A stretch of 64,000 nt of DNA, from contig JACKMZ010000001.1 in NCBI GenBank assembly GCA_024235135.1, positions 248,001 to 312,000 of the forward strand, given 5' to 3'. Of this stretch, positions 33,126 to 40,671 are shown piece by piece (the first letter of the stretch is position 1; each line of letters begins with the position of its first letter). The notes beneath the pieces were generated by a model, which was not told where the DNA came from, did no database searches, and saw only the letters and a program-made list of their open reading frames with translations. Source of the DNA: Gammaproteobacteria bacterium (lineage in GTDB: Bacteria; Pseudomonadota; Gammaproteobacteria; Competibacterales; Competibacteraceae). The position numbers and the translations under genes are program-made.

Positions 33126-33285
33126 TTGATTATTTTAAGGGTGGGACACGCCCGGTTAGCCTGTGAAGTGAGCGGGTGCGGTAAGGCCGCCAGCAGCAGG
33201 AACCCGTCGAAGCGACTCCGGGGCGGCTCAAGGCCGCCTCTGAGCGCCGTAGGAATCTCCGGTCTTCAGGCCGAGAGGATGTCAA
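33126..33285 (+). mobile_element. right-end relic of an IS605/IS1341-type tnpB element
   Basis: The plus-strand frame from 33126 reads VGHARLACEVSGCGKAASSR and, further on, AVGISGLQAERM, which resembles the extreme C-terminus of TnpB proteins (GHxRxACxVNG ... AVGIP). At DNA level 33249-33285 (gtaggaatctccggtcttca followed by ggccgagaggatgtcaa) matches the conserved hairpin and GATGTCAA-type end found at the right end of these elements, which also forms the 3' end of the omega RNA. The catalytic part of tnpB and the left end are missing. The relic lies between the hypothetical gene and the EncFtn gene. Recognition is from family memory; no alignment was run. Confidence 0.6.
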
Positions 33286-33318
33286 CAAGAGCAAACCTAA
33301 CTATCGGGAGCACTGCCC

Positions 33319-33624
33319 ATGGCAAACGAAGGTTTTCACGAACAAGCAAGCGAATTAAGCGATGCGACCAAGAACATGCATCGGGCCATACAGTCCCTGA
33401 TGGAAGAGCTGGAAGCGGTGGATTGGTACAACCAACGAGTCGATGCCTGCCCGGACCCGGAACTCAAAGCCATTCTCGCTCACAACCGGGACGAGGAAAA
33501 AGAACACGCGGCGATGTTGTTGGAATGGATACGGCGCGCCGATCCCACCTTCGACAAGGAATTGAAGGACTATTTGTTCACCGATAAACCCATCGTCGGG
33601 TTGGAACACGAACACAAGGACTGA
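33319..33624 (+). CDS. encapsulated-ferritin-like protein (EncFtn family)
   Basis: A 101-residue two-helix ferritin-like protein, half the length of a classical ferritin. The core (SLMEELEAVDWYNQRVDACPD ... ILAHNRDEEKEHAAMLLEW) closely matches the Rhodospirillum rubrum EncFtn. Equivalents of the ferroxidase ligands Glu32, Glu62 and His65 are Glu30, Glu60 and His63, with Trp36 and Tyr37 also kept. EncFtn oxidises iron as an annular decamer inside an encapsulin shell. No encapsulin gene lies nearby, and the C-terminus (LEHEHKD) lacks the usual hydrophobic cargo-loading peptide, so it may work outside a shell or with a remote one. GGGAGCA precedes ATG 33319. Confidence 0.88.
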   Translation: MANEGFHEQASELSDATKNMHRAIQSLMEELEAVDWYNQRVDACPDPELKAILAHNRDEEKEHAAMLLEWIRRADPTFDKELKDYLFTDKPIVGLEHEHKD

Positions 33625-33648
33625 AGCGTTCGCAGAGCTAAGGATTGC

Positions 33649-34170
33649 TCAGCGGTAAATGACGATTTCATCCAGCCGCCGGCGTGGGCTGGATTCCGGC
33701 AACTCCGCCGGATAGCCCAAACAGAGGAGGGCGATGGGTTGCAATTCCGGATCGAGATCGAGAATGTCCCGTACTTTGGGCTCATCGAAGTAACCGATCC
33801 AGATGGAGCCCAGGCCGGCGGCGACGATGGCGAGCTGCGCGTAGGCGGCGGCAATCGTGGCATCCTGCAAGGCGTAGAGCGCGGCTCCGCGTTCTCCGAA
33901 GGCTTGCGCCGAGCGATTGGGTTCGGCGCAGAACACCAGGCATACCGGTGCGTCGGACAGAAAAACCTGCTTCTGGGCGGCGCGTCCCAAGGCCGCGCGG
34001 GTGGCGGCATCCTGTGTGACGACAATACGATAAGCTTGTAAATCCCCGGCGGACGGCGCGGCGCTGGCCATTTCCAGAATCGCGTGCAGCTTTTCCGCCT
34101 CGACCGGCATGTCCGGTTGATACTGGCGTACTGAGTGGCGGTGGCGTACGGTCTCGAAAAAATCCCACAT
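33649..34170 (-). CDS. nitroreductase-family protein
   Basis: A 173-residue FMN-dependent oxidoreductase-fold protein. Typical elements are the N-terminal RHRHSVRQYQPDMPVEAEKL (FMN phosphate contact), APSAGDLQAYRIVV, and AIVAAGLGSIWIGYFDEPKV with LLCLGYPAELPESSPRR near the end. The family reduces nitro groups, quinones or enones with NAD(P)H; the substrate is unknown. It lies 22 bases downstream of bamD in the same direction and could be co-transcribed with it. Confidence 0.88.
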   Translation of the reverse strand: MWDFFETVRHRHSVRQYQPDMPVEAEKLHAILEMASAAPSAGDLQAYRIVVTQDAATRAALGRAAQKQVFLSDAPVCLVFCAEPNRSAQAFGERGAALYALQDATIAAAYAQLAIVAAGLGSIWIGYFDEPKVRDILDLDPELQPIALLCLGYPAELPESSPRRRLDEIVIYR

Positions 34171-34192
34171 AAGCGCAATCCCCGAAGCTAGC

Positions 34193-35035
34193 TCATAATC
34201 TCAGGCCAAATAGCGAGAAACCTTTGGAGGGGGGGGGCTGGCCATTGAGCAACGCGAGCAAATCCGGAATATGCGGCGAATCCGGATAATTGAGTTGCAA
34301 AACGCGAAAACTGTCGCGGGCCAGATCACCCAAGCCGAGTTTGATGTAGGCGCGGGTCATGACGGCCAGCGCGTCGGGCACCGCCTCCGTACGGGCATAA
34401 TATTCCAACACGTATTTGGCACGATTGGCGGCCGCGACATATTCGCCGAGGCGCATGTAATAATTGGCCACGTTGACTTCATACGCGGCCAAATTATTGT
34501 GTAGAAAGATCATCCGTTGCTGGGCATCCGCGGCATAGCGGCTTTTGGGAAATTGGCGTATCAGTGTGGAGAAATCGTCATACGCTTGTTTGGCGGACCC
34601 CGGATCGGTCTTGGTCGGATCGCTGGGCACGAAGCGATTGAGTGGACCGGTGTCGCGGGAATAGTTGATCAGTCCCTTCATATAATAAGCGTAGTCCACG
34701 AACGGGTTGCGGGGGTAGGTACGGATGAAGCGATCCGCCGCCGCGAGCGCCGCGTCCGGTTCGCCTTCCTTGAAGTTGGCGTAAATCAAATCGAGTTGCG
34801 CCTGCTGCGCGTAACGGCCGAAAGGATAGCGCGCTTGCAGTTTCTCGAAATATTCGATGGCGGTCTGATAATTGCCGCTCTGCATGGCGCTCTGGGCTTC
34901 GGTATAGAATTGGCTGGCTGACCAACCATCGGTGGGATCGGTCTTATCGGGCAGCCAGGAACAGCCGAGCAGGCTGCTTAGAAGCAGCGCGGCGACTGTT
35001 AACGATAGGCGAGAGAGTGAATTCGACATGGTCAT
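34193..35035 (-). CDS. bamD: outer membrane assembly lipoprotein BamD
   Basis: A 280-residue lipoprotein of the BAM complex that inserts beta-barrels into the outer membrane. The signal has lipobox LLGC (residues 22-25 in LLLSSLLGCSWLPDK). TPR-like repeats follow: WSASQFYTEAQSAMQSGNYQ, AIEYFEKLQARYPFGRYA, LDLIYANFKEGEPDAALAAA and YAYYMKGLINYSRD, all characteristic of BamD/ComL. A tract of nine consecutive G (34229-34237, C9 on the coding strand) lies 13 codons before the end and encodes Pro residues. Divergent from rluD, the classical neighbour arrangement in gammaproteobacteria. Confidence 0.94.
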   Translation of the reverse strand: MTMSNSLSRLSLTVAALLLSSLLGCSWLPDKTDPTDGWSASQFYTEAQSAMQSGNYQTAIEYFEKLQARYPFGRYAQQAQLDLIYANFKEGEPDAALAAADRFIRTYPRNPFVDYAYYMKGLINYSRDTGPLNRFVPSDPTKTDPGSAKQAYDDFSTLIRQFPKSRYAADAQQRMIFLHNNLAAYEVNVANYYMRLGEYVAAANRAKYVLEYYARTEAVPDALAVMTRAYIKLGLGDLARDSFRVLQLNYPDSPHIPDLLALLNGQPPPSKGFSLFGLRL

Positions 35036-35091
35036 GAATCAGTGGGTTGGGCCAATGAATTCCAGTATAACTTGCCAGTCCTCTTGAAAAC

Positions 35092-36063
35092 ATGCCTGAA
35101 AACCACGAGGAAGAGCGAGTAGTTCTCCAGATTCCCGAGCAGTGCGCGGGCAAGCGCCTGGATCAGGTATTGGCGGATTTGTTGCCGATGCATTCGCGCA
35201 GTCGCCTGCAGCAATGGATCAAAGCCGGCGATCTGCTCGTCGATGGGCGGGTAACGCGCCCGCCGGTTCGGGTTCTGGGGGGCGAGGTGGTCAGCGGCGT
35301 GCTGCGCCTACCCGTGGAAACGGCGGATCGACCGCAAGCGATAGACTTCGGTCTGTGTTACGAGGATGCCGATCTGTTGGTACTCGATAAACCGGCCGGA
35401 CTGGTCGCCCACCCGGCCGCCGGTAATCCCGATGGCACGCTGGTCAACGCCTTGCTGCACCATGCGCCGGAACTGGCGGAATTGCCGCGCGCCGGGTTGG
35501 TTCACCGACTGGACAAGGACACCACGGGGTTGTTGGTGGTGGCCCGCAATCCCCGCGCGCACACCGCGTTGGTTCGGCAACTGCAGGCGCGGACCCTGGA
35601 GCGCGAGTACGCTGCCGTGGTGAACGGGGTGATGGTGGCGGGCGGTACGATCGATGCGCCGATTGGGCGGCATCCGGTGGATCGCAAACGCATGGCGGTC
35701 ACCGCCGGCGGTAAACCGGCGGTGACCCATTATCGTGTGTTGCGGCGGTTTACCGCCCATACGCACGTGCAGGTACGTCTGGAGACCGGACGCACTCACC
35801 AGATCCGGGTACACCTGGCGCATCTGCGTTTTCCCCTGCTCGGCGATCCATTGTATGGGGGCCGTCCCCATTTTCCCAAAGGGCTGTCCGAATCGGGCCG
35901 GGCCGTATTGGAGAATTTTCAGCGCCAGGCCCTGCATGCGCAGCGCCTGGCGCTGACGCATCCCAGCACGGGCCGACGTCTGGAATGGCGGGCCGAATGG
36001 CCGGCGGACCTCAGGGAACTCCTGGTTTGTCTGGAACAAGAAACACTCGTCCACTCAACGTGA
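35092..36063 (+). CDS. rluD: 23S rRNA pseudouridine(1911/1915/1917) synthase
   Basis: A 323-residue pseudouridine synthase. Residues 18-80 form the S4-like RNA-binding domain (GKRLDQVLADLLPMHSRSRL). The catalytic motif is GLVHRLDKDTTGLLVVARN, with the Asp in HRLDKDT, followed by LETGRTHQIRVHLAHL. It modifies helix 69 of 23S rRNA and is needed for normal ribosome assembly. It is divergent from bamD with 56 bases in between and is followed by pgeF after 16 bases, the conserved bamD-rluD-yfiH-clpB gene neighbourhood. Confidence 0.94.
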   Translation: MPENHEEERVVLQIPEQCAGKRLDQVLADLLPMHSRSRLQQWIKAGDLLVDGRVTRPPVRVLGGEVVSGVLRLPVETADRPQAIDFGLCYEDADLLVLDKPAGLVAHPAAGNPDGTLVNALLHHAPELAELPRAGLVHRLDKDTTGLLVVARNPRAHTALVRQLQARTLEREYAAVVNGVMVAGGTIDAPIGRHPVDRKRMAVTAGGKPAVTHYRVLRRFTAHTHVQVRLETGRTHQIRVHLAHLRFPLLGDPLYGGRPHFPKGLSESGRAVLENFQRQALHAQRLALTHPSTGRRLEWRAEWPADLRELLVCLEQETLVHST

Positions 36064-36079
36064 TTCCGACAGGATTCCC

Positions 36080-36814
36080 ATGCGATCCCTGATCCGACCG
36101 GATTGGCCAGCCCCTGCGCGGGTGCGGGCCGCGTCCACCACCCGCCTCGGCGGGGTCAGCCAAGCGCCTTATGACAGTCTGAATCTGGGCGATCACGTCG
36201 GCGACCAAGCGGCCGATGTCGCGGCCAACCGGCGGTTATTGGGGCAATGGCTGGATTTGCCGGGTGAACCGGCCTGGTTGCGCCAGGTGCACGGCAAACA
36301 AGTCATCGCCGCAGAGGCGGTACGGCCGGATACCGCCGCCGATGCGGTTTATACCGGTCGACCGGGGCCGGTCTGCGTGGTGCAAACCGCGGATTGTCTG
36401 CCGGTGTTGCTTTGCGATGAGGCGGGTACGTGGGTTGCGGCCGTGCATTGTGGCTGGCGTGGCCTGGCGCTAGAAATCTTGCCGGCCACGTTGGAACGGG
36501 CTCCGAGTCGAACGGCGCGGATCATGGCCTGGCTGGGTCCGGCGATCGGCCCGGATGTTTTCGAGGTGGGCGATGAAGTGCGTGCCACGTTCGTTGCGTT
36601 GCGAGCGGACTACGCGGCCTGTTTCCGGCCTTCGCCAGCCGGTCGTTGGTTGGCCGATATTTACGGCCTGGCGCGCTTGCAGTTGCGGAGCGCGGGAGTC
36701 TTGGCGGTGTATGGCGGGACGCACTGCACGGTCACCGAAGTTGAACCGTTTTTTTCCTATCGGCGGGATGGACGCACCGGGCGCATGGCCAGTTTGATCT
36801 GGTTGGCGAGCTAG
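36080..36814 (+). CDS. pgeF: PgeF/YfiH-type purine nucleoside phosphorylase or peptidoglycan editing factor
   Basis: A 244-residue protein of the YfiH/LACC1 family. Motifs: LRQVHGKQVIAAEAV (His), VVQTADCLPVLLCDEAG with the Cys, VAAVHCGWRGLALEIL, and the late CTVTEVEPFFSYRRDGRTGRM. These Cys/His residues bind zinc or copper. Family members show purine nucleoside phosphorylase/laccase-like activity, and E. coli YfiH edits muropeptides by removing L-Ser. It lies between rluD and clpB as in many gammaproteobacteria. Confidence 0.92.
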   Translation: MRSLIRPDWPAPARVRAASTTRLGGVSQAPYDSLNLGDHVGDQAADVAANRRLLGQWLDLPGEPAWLRQVHGKQVIAAEAVRPDTAADAVYTGRPGPVCVVQTADCLPVLLCDEAGTWVAAVHCGWRGLALEILPATLERAPSRTARIMAWLGPAIGPDVFEVGDEVRATFVALRADYAACFRPSPAGRWLADIYGLARLQLRSAGVLAVYGGTHCTVTEVEPFFSYRRDGRTGRMASLIWLAS

Positions 36815-36833
36815 GAATTTCCCTACTAATTCT

Positions 36834-36861
36834 CTTGAATTACCCCCTTTCACCTCAATAT
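36834..36861 (+). promoter_or_regulatory. candidate sigma-32 heat-shock promoter of clpB
   Basis: CTTGAA (36834-36839) matches the sigma-32 -35 box CTTGAAA, and CCTCAATAT (36853-36861) matches the -10 box CCCCATNT in position, with 13 bases between them. It lies directly upstream of clpB, a classical heat-shock gene. Confidence 0.65.
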
Positions 36862-36902
36862 TAGGAAGCAGTAAATTTCTTAGCTATGGGGGAATCCCGA
36901 TC

Positions 36903-39479
36903 ATGCGCATGGATAAATTGACCAGCAAATTCCAAATGGCGTTGAGCGAAGCTCAAAGCCTGGCCCTGGGCCGCGATCACCAGTTTATCGAGCCGGTGCA
37001 TCTGATGGCGGCCCTGCTCGATCAGGAAGGCGGCGCGGTGCGCCCATTGCTTGCGCACAACGACGTCAACGTCAATCTATTGCGTTCCCATTTGAGCGAG
37101 GCGCTGGATCGCCTGCCACGCGTGGAAGGCGCGGGTGGCGACGTGCAGATTTCCAATGCTCTGATCCGTCTGTTGAATTTAACCGACAAACTGGCTCAGA
37201 AGCGTAAGGATGCCTACATCTCCTCGGAACTGTTCGTACTGGCGGCGTTGGAGGACAAGGGCGAGTTGGGCGATCTGCTAAGCAAGGCCGGGGCCAGCAA
37301 GGGGCTGCTGGAGCAGGCCGTCGACCGGTTGCGTGGTGGGCAAAGGGTGGAAGATCCCAATGCCGAAGAGCAACGCCAGGCCCTGGAAAAATACACGGTC
37401 GATCTGACCGAGCGCGCCGAACAGGGCAAGCTCGATCCGGTGATTGGCCGCGATGACGAAATTCGCCGCGTAGTGCAGATCCTGGCCCGCCGCACCAAGA
37501 ACAATCCGGTGCTGATCGGGGAACCCGGCGTCGGTAAAACCGCTATCGTCGAGGGCTTGGCGCAACGCATCGTCAACGGTGAAGTTCCGGAAGGACTCAA
37601 GAACAAACAGTTACTGGCCTTGGACATGGCGGCCTTGATCGCCGGGGCGAAATTCCGCGGCGAGTTCGAGGAGCGGCTCAAGGCCGTGTTGAACGACGTC
37701 GCCAAGCAGGAAGGCAACATCATCCTGTTCATCGACGAACTGCATACCATGGTGGGCGCCGGCAAGGCGGAAGGGGCCATGGACGCCGGCAATATGCTCA
37801 AACCCGCCCTGGCGCGCGGCGAATTGCATTGCATCGGGGCGACCACGCTGGACGAATACCGTCAGCACGTCGAAAAGGACGCGGCTTTGGAACGCCGTTT
37901 CCAAAAGGTGATGGTCGACGAGCCGAACGTCGAGGACACCATCGCCATTCTGCGCGGCCTGAAAGAGCGTTACGAAGTCCACCACAAAGTGGAAATCACC
38001 GATCCGGCGATCGTCGCCTCCGCGACGCTTTCGCATCGCTATATCAGTGATCGGCAACTGCCGGACAAGGCCATCGACCTCATGGACGAAGCCGCCAGCC
38101 GCATCCGCATGGAAATGGATTCCAAACCGGAAGTGATGGATCGTCTGGAACGGCGGTTGATTCAGCTCAAGATCGAGCGCGAGGCCGTCAAGAAGGAAAC
38201 CGATGACGCCTCCCGGAAACGCCTGGACCATTTGGAACAGGAAATCGGCAAGGCCGAGCGGGAATATGCCGATCTGGAAGAAATCTGGAAAAGCGAGAAG
38301 GCTTCACTGCAAGGCGCCGCCCATATCAAGGAGGAATTGGAGCGCACCAAGCTGGAACTGGAAACGGCCCGTCGCGCCGGCGATTTGGCGCGCATGTCCG
38401 AATTGCAGTATGGGCGTATTCCGGATCTGATGAAACAGTTGAGCGAGGCCGAGGAGGCCGAAGGCAAGCACTTCAGCCTGTTGCGCAACAAGGTGACCGA
38501 CGAGGAGATCGCCGAAGTCGTGTCCCGCTGGACCGGCATCCCGATATCCAAGATGTTGGAAGGCGAGCGCGAGAAGCTACTACGCATGGAGGAGGTGTTG
38601 CATCGCCGGGTAATCGGCCAGGAGGAGGCCATACAGGCCGTGGCCGACGCCATTCGCCGGTCGCGGGCCGGCCTGTCCGATCCCAATCGGCCCAACGGTT
38701 CGTTCCTGTTCCTGGGACCGACCGGGGTTGGTAAGACCGAACTGTGCAAGGCTTTGGCGGAATTCCTTTTCGATACTGAGGAAGCCTTGGTGCGCATCGA
38801 TATGTCGGAGTTCATGGAGAAGCATTCGGTGGCGCGTTTGATCGGAGCCCCTCCCGGTTACGTAGGTTACGAGGAAGGCGGTTATCTGACCGAGGCCGTG
38901 CGCCGCAAACCGTATTCGGTGATTCTGCTCGACGAAGTGGAAAAGGCCCATGCGGAAGTGTTCAATATCCTGTTGCAGGTGCTGGACGATGGCCGTCTGA
39001 CCGATGGACACGGTCGCACCGTGGATTTCCGCAATACCGTGGTGGTGATGACTTCGAACCTGGGCTCGCAGGTGATTCAGGAAATGGCGGGCGAGGACAA
39101 TTACCAGCGGATGAAGGACGCCGTGATGGAGATTGTCAGCGTCAATTTCCGACCGGAATTCATCAACCGGGTTGACGAGGTCGTGGTCTTCCATCCGTTG
39201 GGCCGCGAGCAGATTCGTTCCATCACGGACATACAGGTGGGCTATCTGCGCCGGCGGTTGGCGGAGCGCGATATGCAATTGGCGATCAGCGAAGCGGCGC
39301 TGGATCAATTGGGCGAGGCCGGGTTCGATCCGGTCTATGGAGCCCGCCCGTTGAAGCGGGCGATTCAGCAGCAGTTGGAAAACACGCTGGCGCAGCGGAT
39401 ACTGGCTGGCGAGTTCGTGCCGGGCGATACCATCCGGATCGATACCGAGGGTGGCCGGCTCACTTTTCACAAGGAATGA
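36903..39479 (+). CDS. clpB: ATP-dependent disaggregase ClpB
   Basis: An 858-residue Hsp100 chaperone that, with DnaK, extracts proteins from aggregates. The N-domain starts MRMDKLTSKFQMALSEAQSL; NBD1 Walker A is GEPGVGKTAIVEG and Walker B ILFIDELHTMVGAGKAEG. The M-domain coiled coil (EALEREREAV-type region at about 410-525) includes HIKEELERTKLELETARR. NBD2 Walker A is GPTGVGKTELCKALAE and Walker B SVILLDEVEKAHAEV. Length matches E. coli ClpB (857). It is preceded by a sigma-32-type promoter and followed by a terminator hairpin before galU. Confidence 0.97.
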   Translation: MRMDKLTSKFQMALSEAQSLALGRDHQFIEPVHLMAALLDQEGGAVRPLLAHNDVNVNLLRSHLSEALDRLPRVEGAGGDVQISNALIRLLNLTDKLAQKRKDAYISSELFVLAALEDKGELGDLLSKAGASKGLLEQAVDRLRGGQRVEDPNAEEQRQALEKYTVDLTERAEQGKLDPVIGRDDEIRRVVQILARRTKNNPVLIGEPGVGKTAIVEGLAQRIVNGEVPEGLKNKQLLALDMAALIAGAKFRGEFEERLKAVLNDVAKQEGNIILFIDELHTMVGAGKAEGAMDAGNMLKPALARGELHCIGATTLDEYRQHVEKDAALERRFQKVMVDEPNVEDTIAILRGLKERYEVHHKVEITDPAIVASATLSHRYISDRQLPDKAIDLMDEAASRIRMEMDSKPEVMDRLERRLIQLKIEREAVKKETDDASRKRLDHLEQEIGKAEREYADLEEIWKSEKASLQGAAHIKEELERTKLELETARRAGDLARMSELQYGRIPDLMKQLSEAEEAEGKHFSLLRNKVTDEEIAEVVSRWTGIPISKMLEGEREKLLRMEEVLHRRVIGQEEAIQAVADAIRRSRAGLSDPNRPNGSFLFLGPTGVGKTELCKALAEFLFDTEEALVRIDMSEFMEKHSVARLIGAPPGYVGYEEGGYLTEAVRRKPYSVILLDEVEKAHAEVFNILLQVLDDGRLTDGHGRTVDFRNTVVVMTSNLGSQVIQEMAGEDNYQRMKDAVMEIVSVNFRPEFINRVDEVVVFHPLGREQIRSITDIQVGYLRRRLAERDMQLAISEAALDQLGEAGFDPVYGARPLKRAIQQQLENTLAQRILAGEFVPGDTIRIDTEGGRLTFHKE

Positions 39480-39529
39480 GCGGCCCTTCGTAGAGGGTGT
39501 GGGCTAAGCCCGGAAGGCGAGGACGACGC

Positions 39530-39555
39530 AAGGGGTGAGGTTTTCCTCACCCCTT
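39530..39555 (+). terminator. terminator-like hairpin after clpB
   Basis: Perfect 11-base arms aaggggtgagg (39530-39540) and cctcacccctt (39545-39555) with a TTTT loop. The arm ends in only a short T run (tttgctg), so termination may be partial. Confidence 0.7.
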
Positions 39556-39626
39556 TGCTGTGCGGCGGATAAGTCGCGCGGCGGCGCACTGGGCGCCGAG
39601 TGGATAACGACGAGGAGACTGATTGA

Positions 39627-40517
39627 GTGAAACGTAGAGTACGCAAGGCGGTATTTCCGGTGGCGGGTTTGGGCACCCGATTTTTGCCCGCCACCAAGGC
39701 CAGCCCGAAGGAAATGTTACCGATCGTGGATAAGCCGCTGATTCAATACGCGGTCGAGGAAGCGGTGGAGGCGGGGGTCGAGACACTGATCTTTATCATC
39801 GGCCGGACCAAGAACGCCATTGCCGATCATTTCGACAAAGCGTACGAATTGGAGGCGGAGCTCGCCGCCCGGAATAAAAGTGATTTGTTGGCCGTGGTCC
39901 AGGGGATAACCCCGCCGAATGTGCATTGCGTCTACATTCGTCAGGCGGAGGCGCTGGGCCTGGGTCACGCGGTCTTGTGCGCCAAGCCGGTGACCAGCGA
40001 CGAGCCCTTCGCCGTGATGCTCGCCGACGATTTGATCGACAGTCCCAACGGTAGCGCCCTATCGCAAATGTCGGCGCATTTCCACAAGTATCAATGCTCC
40101 GTGCTGGGGGTGGAACGGGTTCCCGAGTCGGAAACCTTCAAGTACGGTATCGTCAACCCGCTGCCGTTCGCCGAAAGACTCAGCAATGTGAGCGGTATCG
40201 TGGAAAAGCCGAAGGCAGCGGACGCCCCTTCCAATCTGGCCGTGGTCGGTCGCTATATCCTGACCCCGCGTATCTTTGGCTTATTGGAACATACGCCGCG
40301 TGGCGCCGGCAACGAAATCCAATTGACCGACGCCATCGCCGCTTTGCTGCAGGAAGAACAGGTGCTGGCATACGAGTTCTACGGCAACCGCTATGATTGC
40401 GGCAGCAAGTTGGGTTATTTGATGGCGACCATTGAATATGGACTCAAGCATGCCGAACTGGGCGACGACTTCCGCGATTATCTTTTCACGTTGAAAGAAC
40501 GGCTGGGACAAGACTGA
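39627..40517 (+). CDS. galU: UTP-glucose-1-phosphate uridylyltransferase
   Basis: A 296-residue nucleotidyltransferase making UDP-glucose for cell-surface polysaccharides and other pathways. The nucleotide-binding motif is FPVAGLGTRFLPATKASPKE, followed by MLPIVDKPLIQYAVEEAVEAG and VEKPKAADAPSNLAVVGRYI. The start is GTG 39627 with GAGGAG upstream. It is the only sugar nucleotide gene between clpB and the PHA synthase gene. UDP-glucose could also serve the DUF4912-GT4 glycosyltransferase. Confidence 0.94.
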   Translation: MKRRVRKAVFPVAGLGTRFLPATKASPKEMLPIVDKPLIQYAVEEAVEAGVETLIFIIGRTKNAIADHFDKAYELEAELAARNKSDLLAVVQGITPPNVHCVYIRQAEALGLGHAVLCAKPVTSDEPFAVMLADDLIDSPNGSALSQMSAHFHKYQCSVLGVERVPESETFKYGIVNPLPFAERLSNVSGIVEKPKAADAPSNLAVVGRYILTPRIFGLLEHTPRGAGNEIQLTDAIAALLQEEQVLAYEFYGNRYDCGSKLGYLMATIEYGLKHAELGDDFRDYLFTLKERLGQD

Positions 40518-40671
40518 CCCGTTCATGCCGCCGTGATTCCGGCAGGGCGCGGCCGGGTGTTTTACCTCGACTCGGGACGGCGTGGTTTGCGGTATAATTG
40601 GTGCAATGCACAAAGTCGGCCGGCCGGTCCTTTGTCAGTGAGGCCGCCGCCGTTCGGCGAGGAGTATTGCA

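Noticed and set aside
33319..34170. Encapsulin shell gene expected beside the EncFtn gene
   Set aside because: The next gene is a nitroreductase on the other strand; no HK97-like frame is present on either side.
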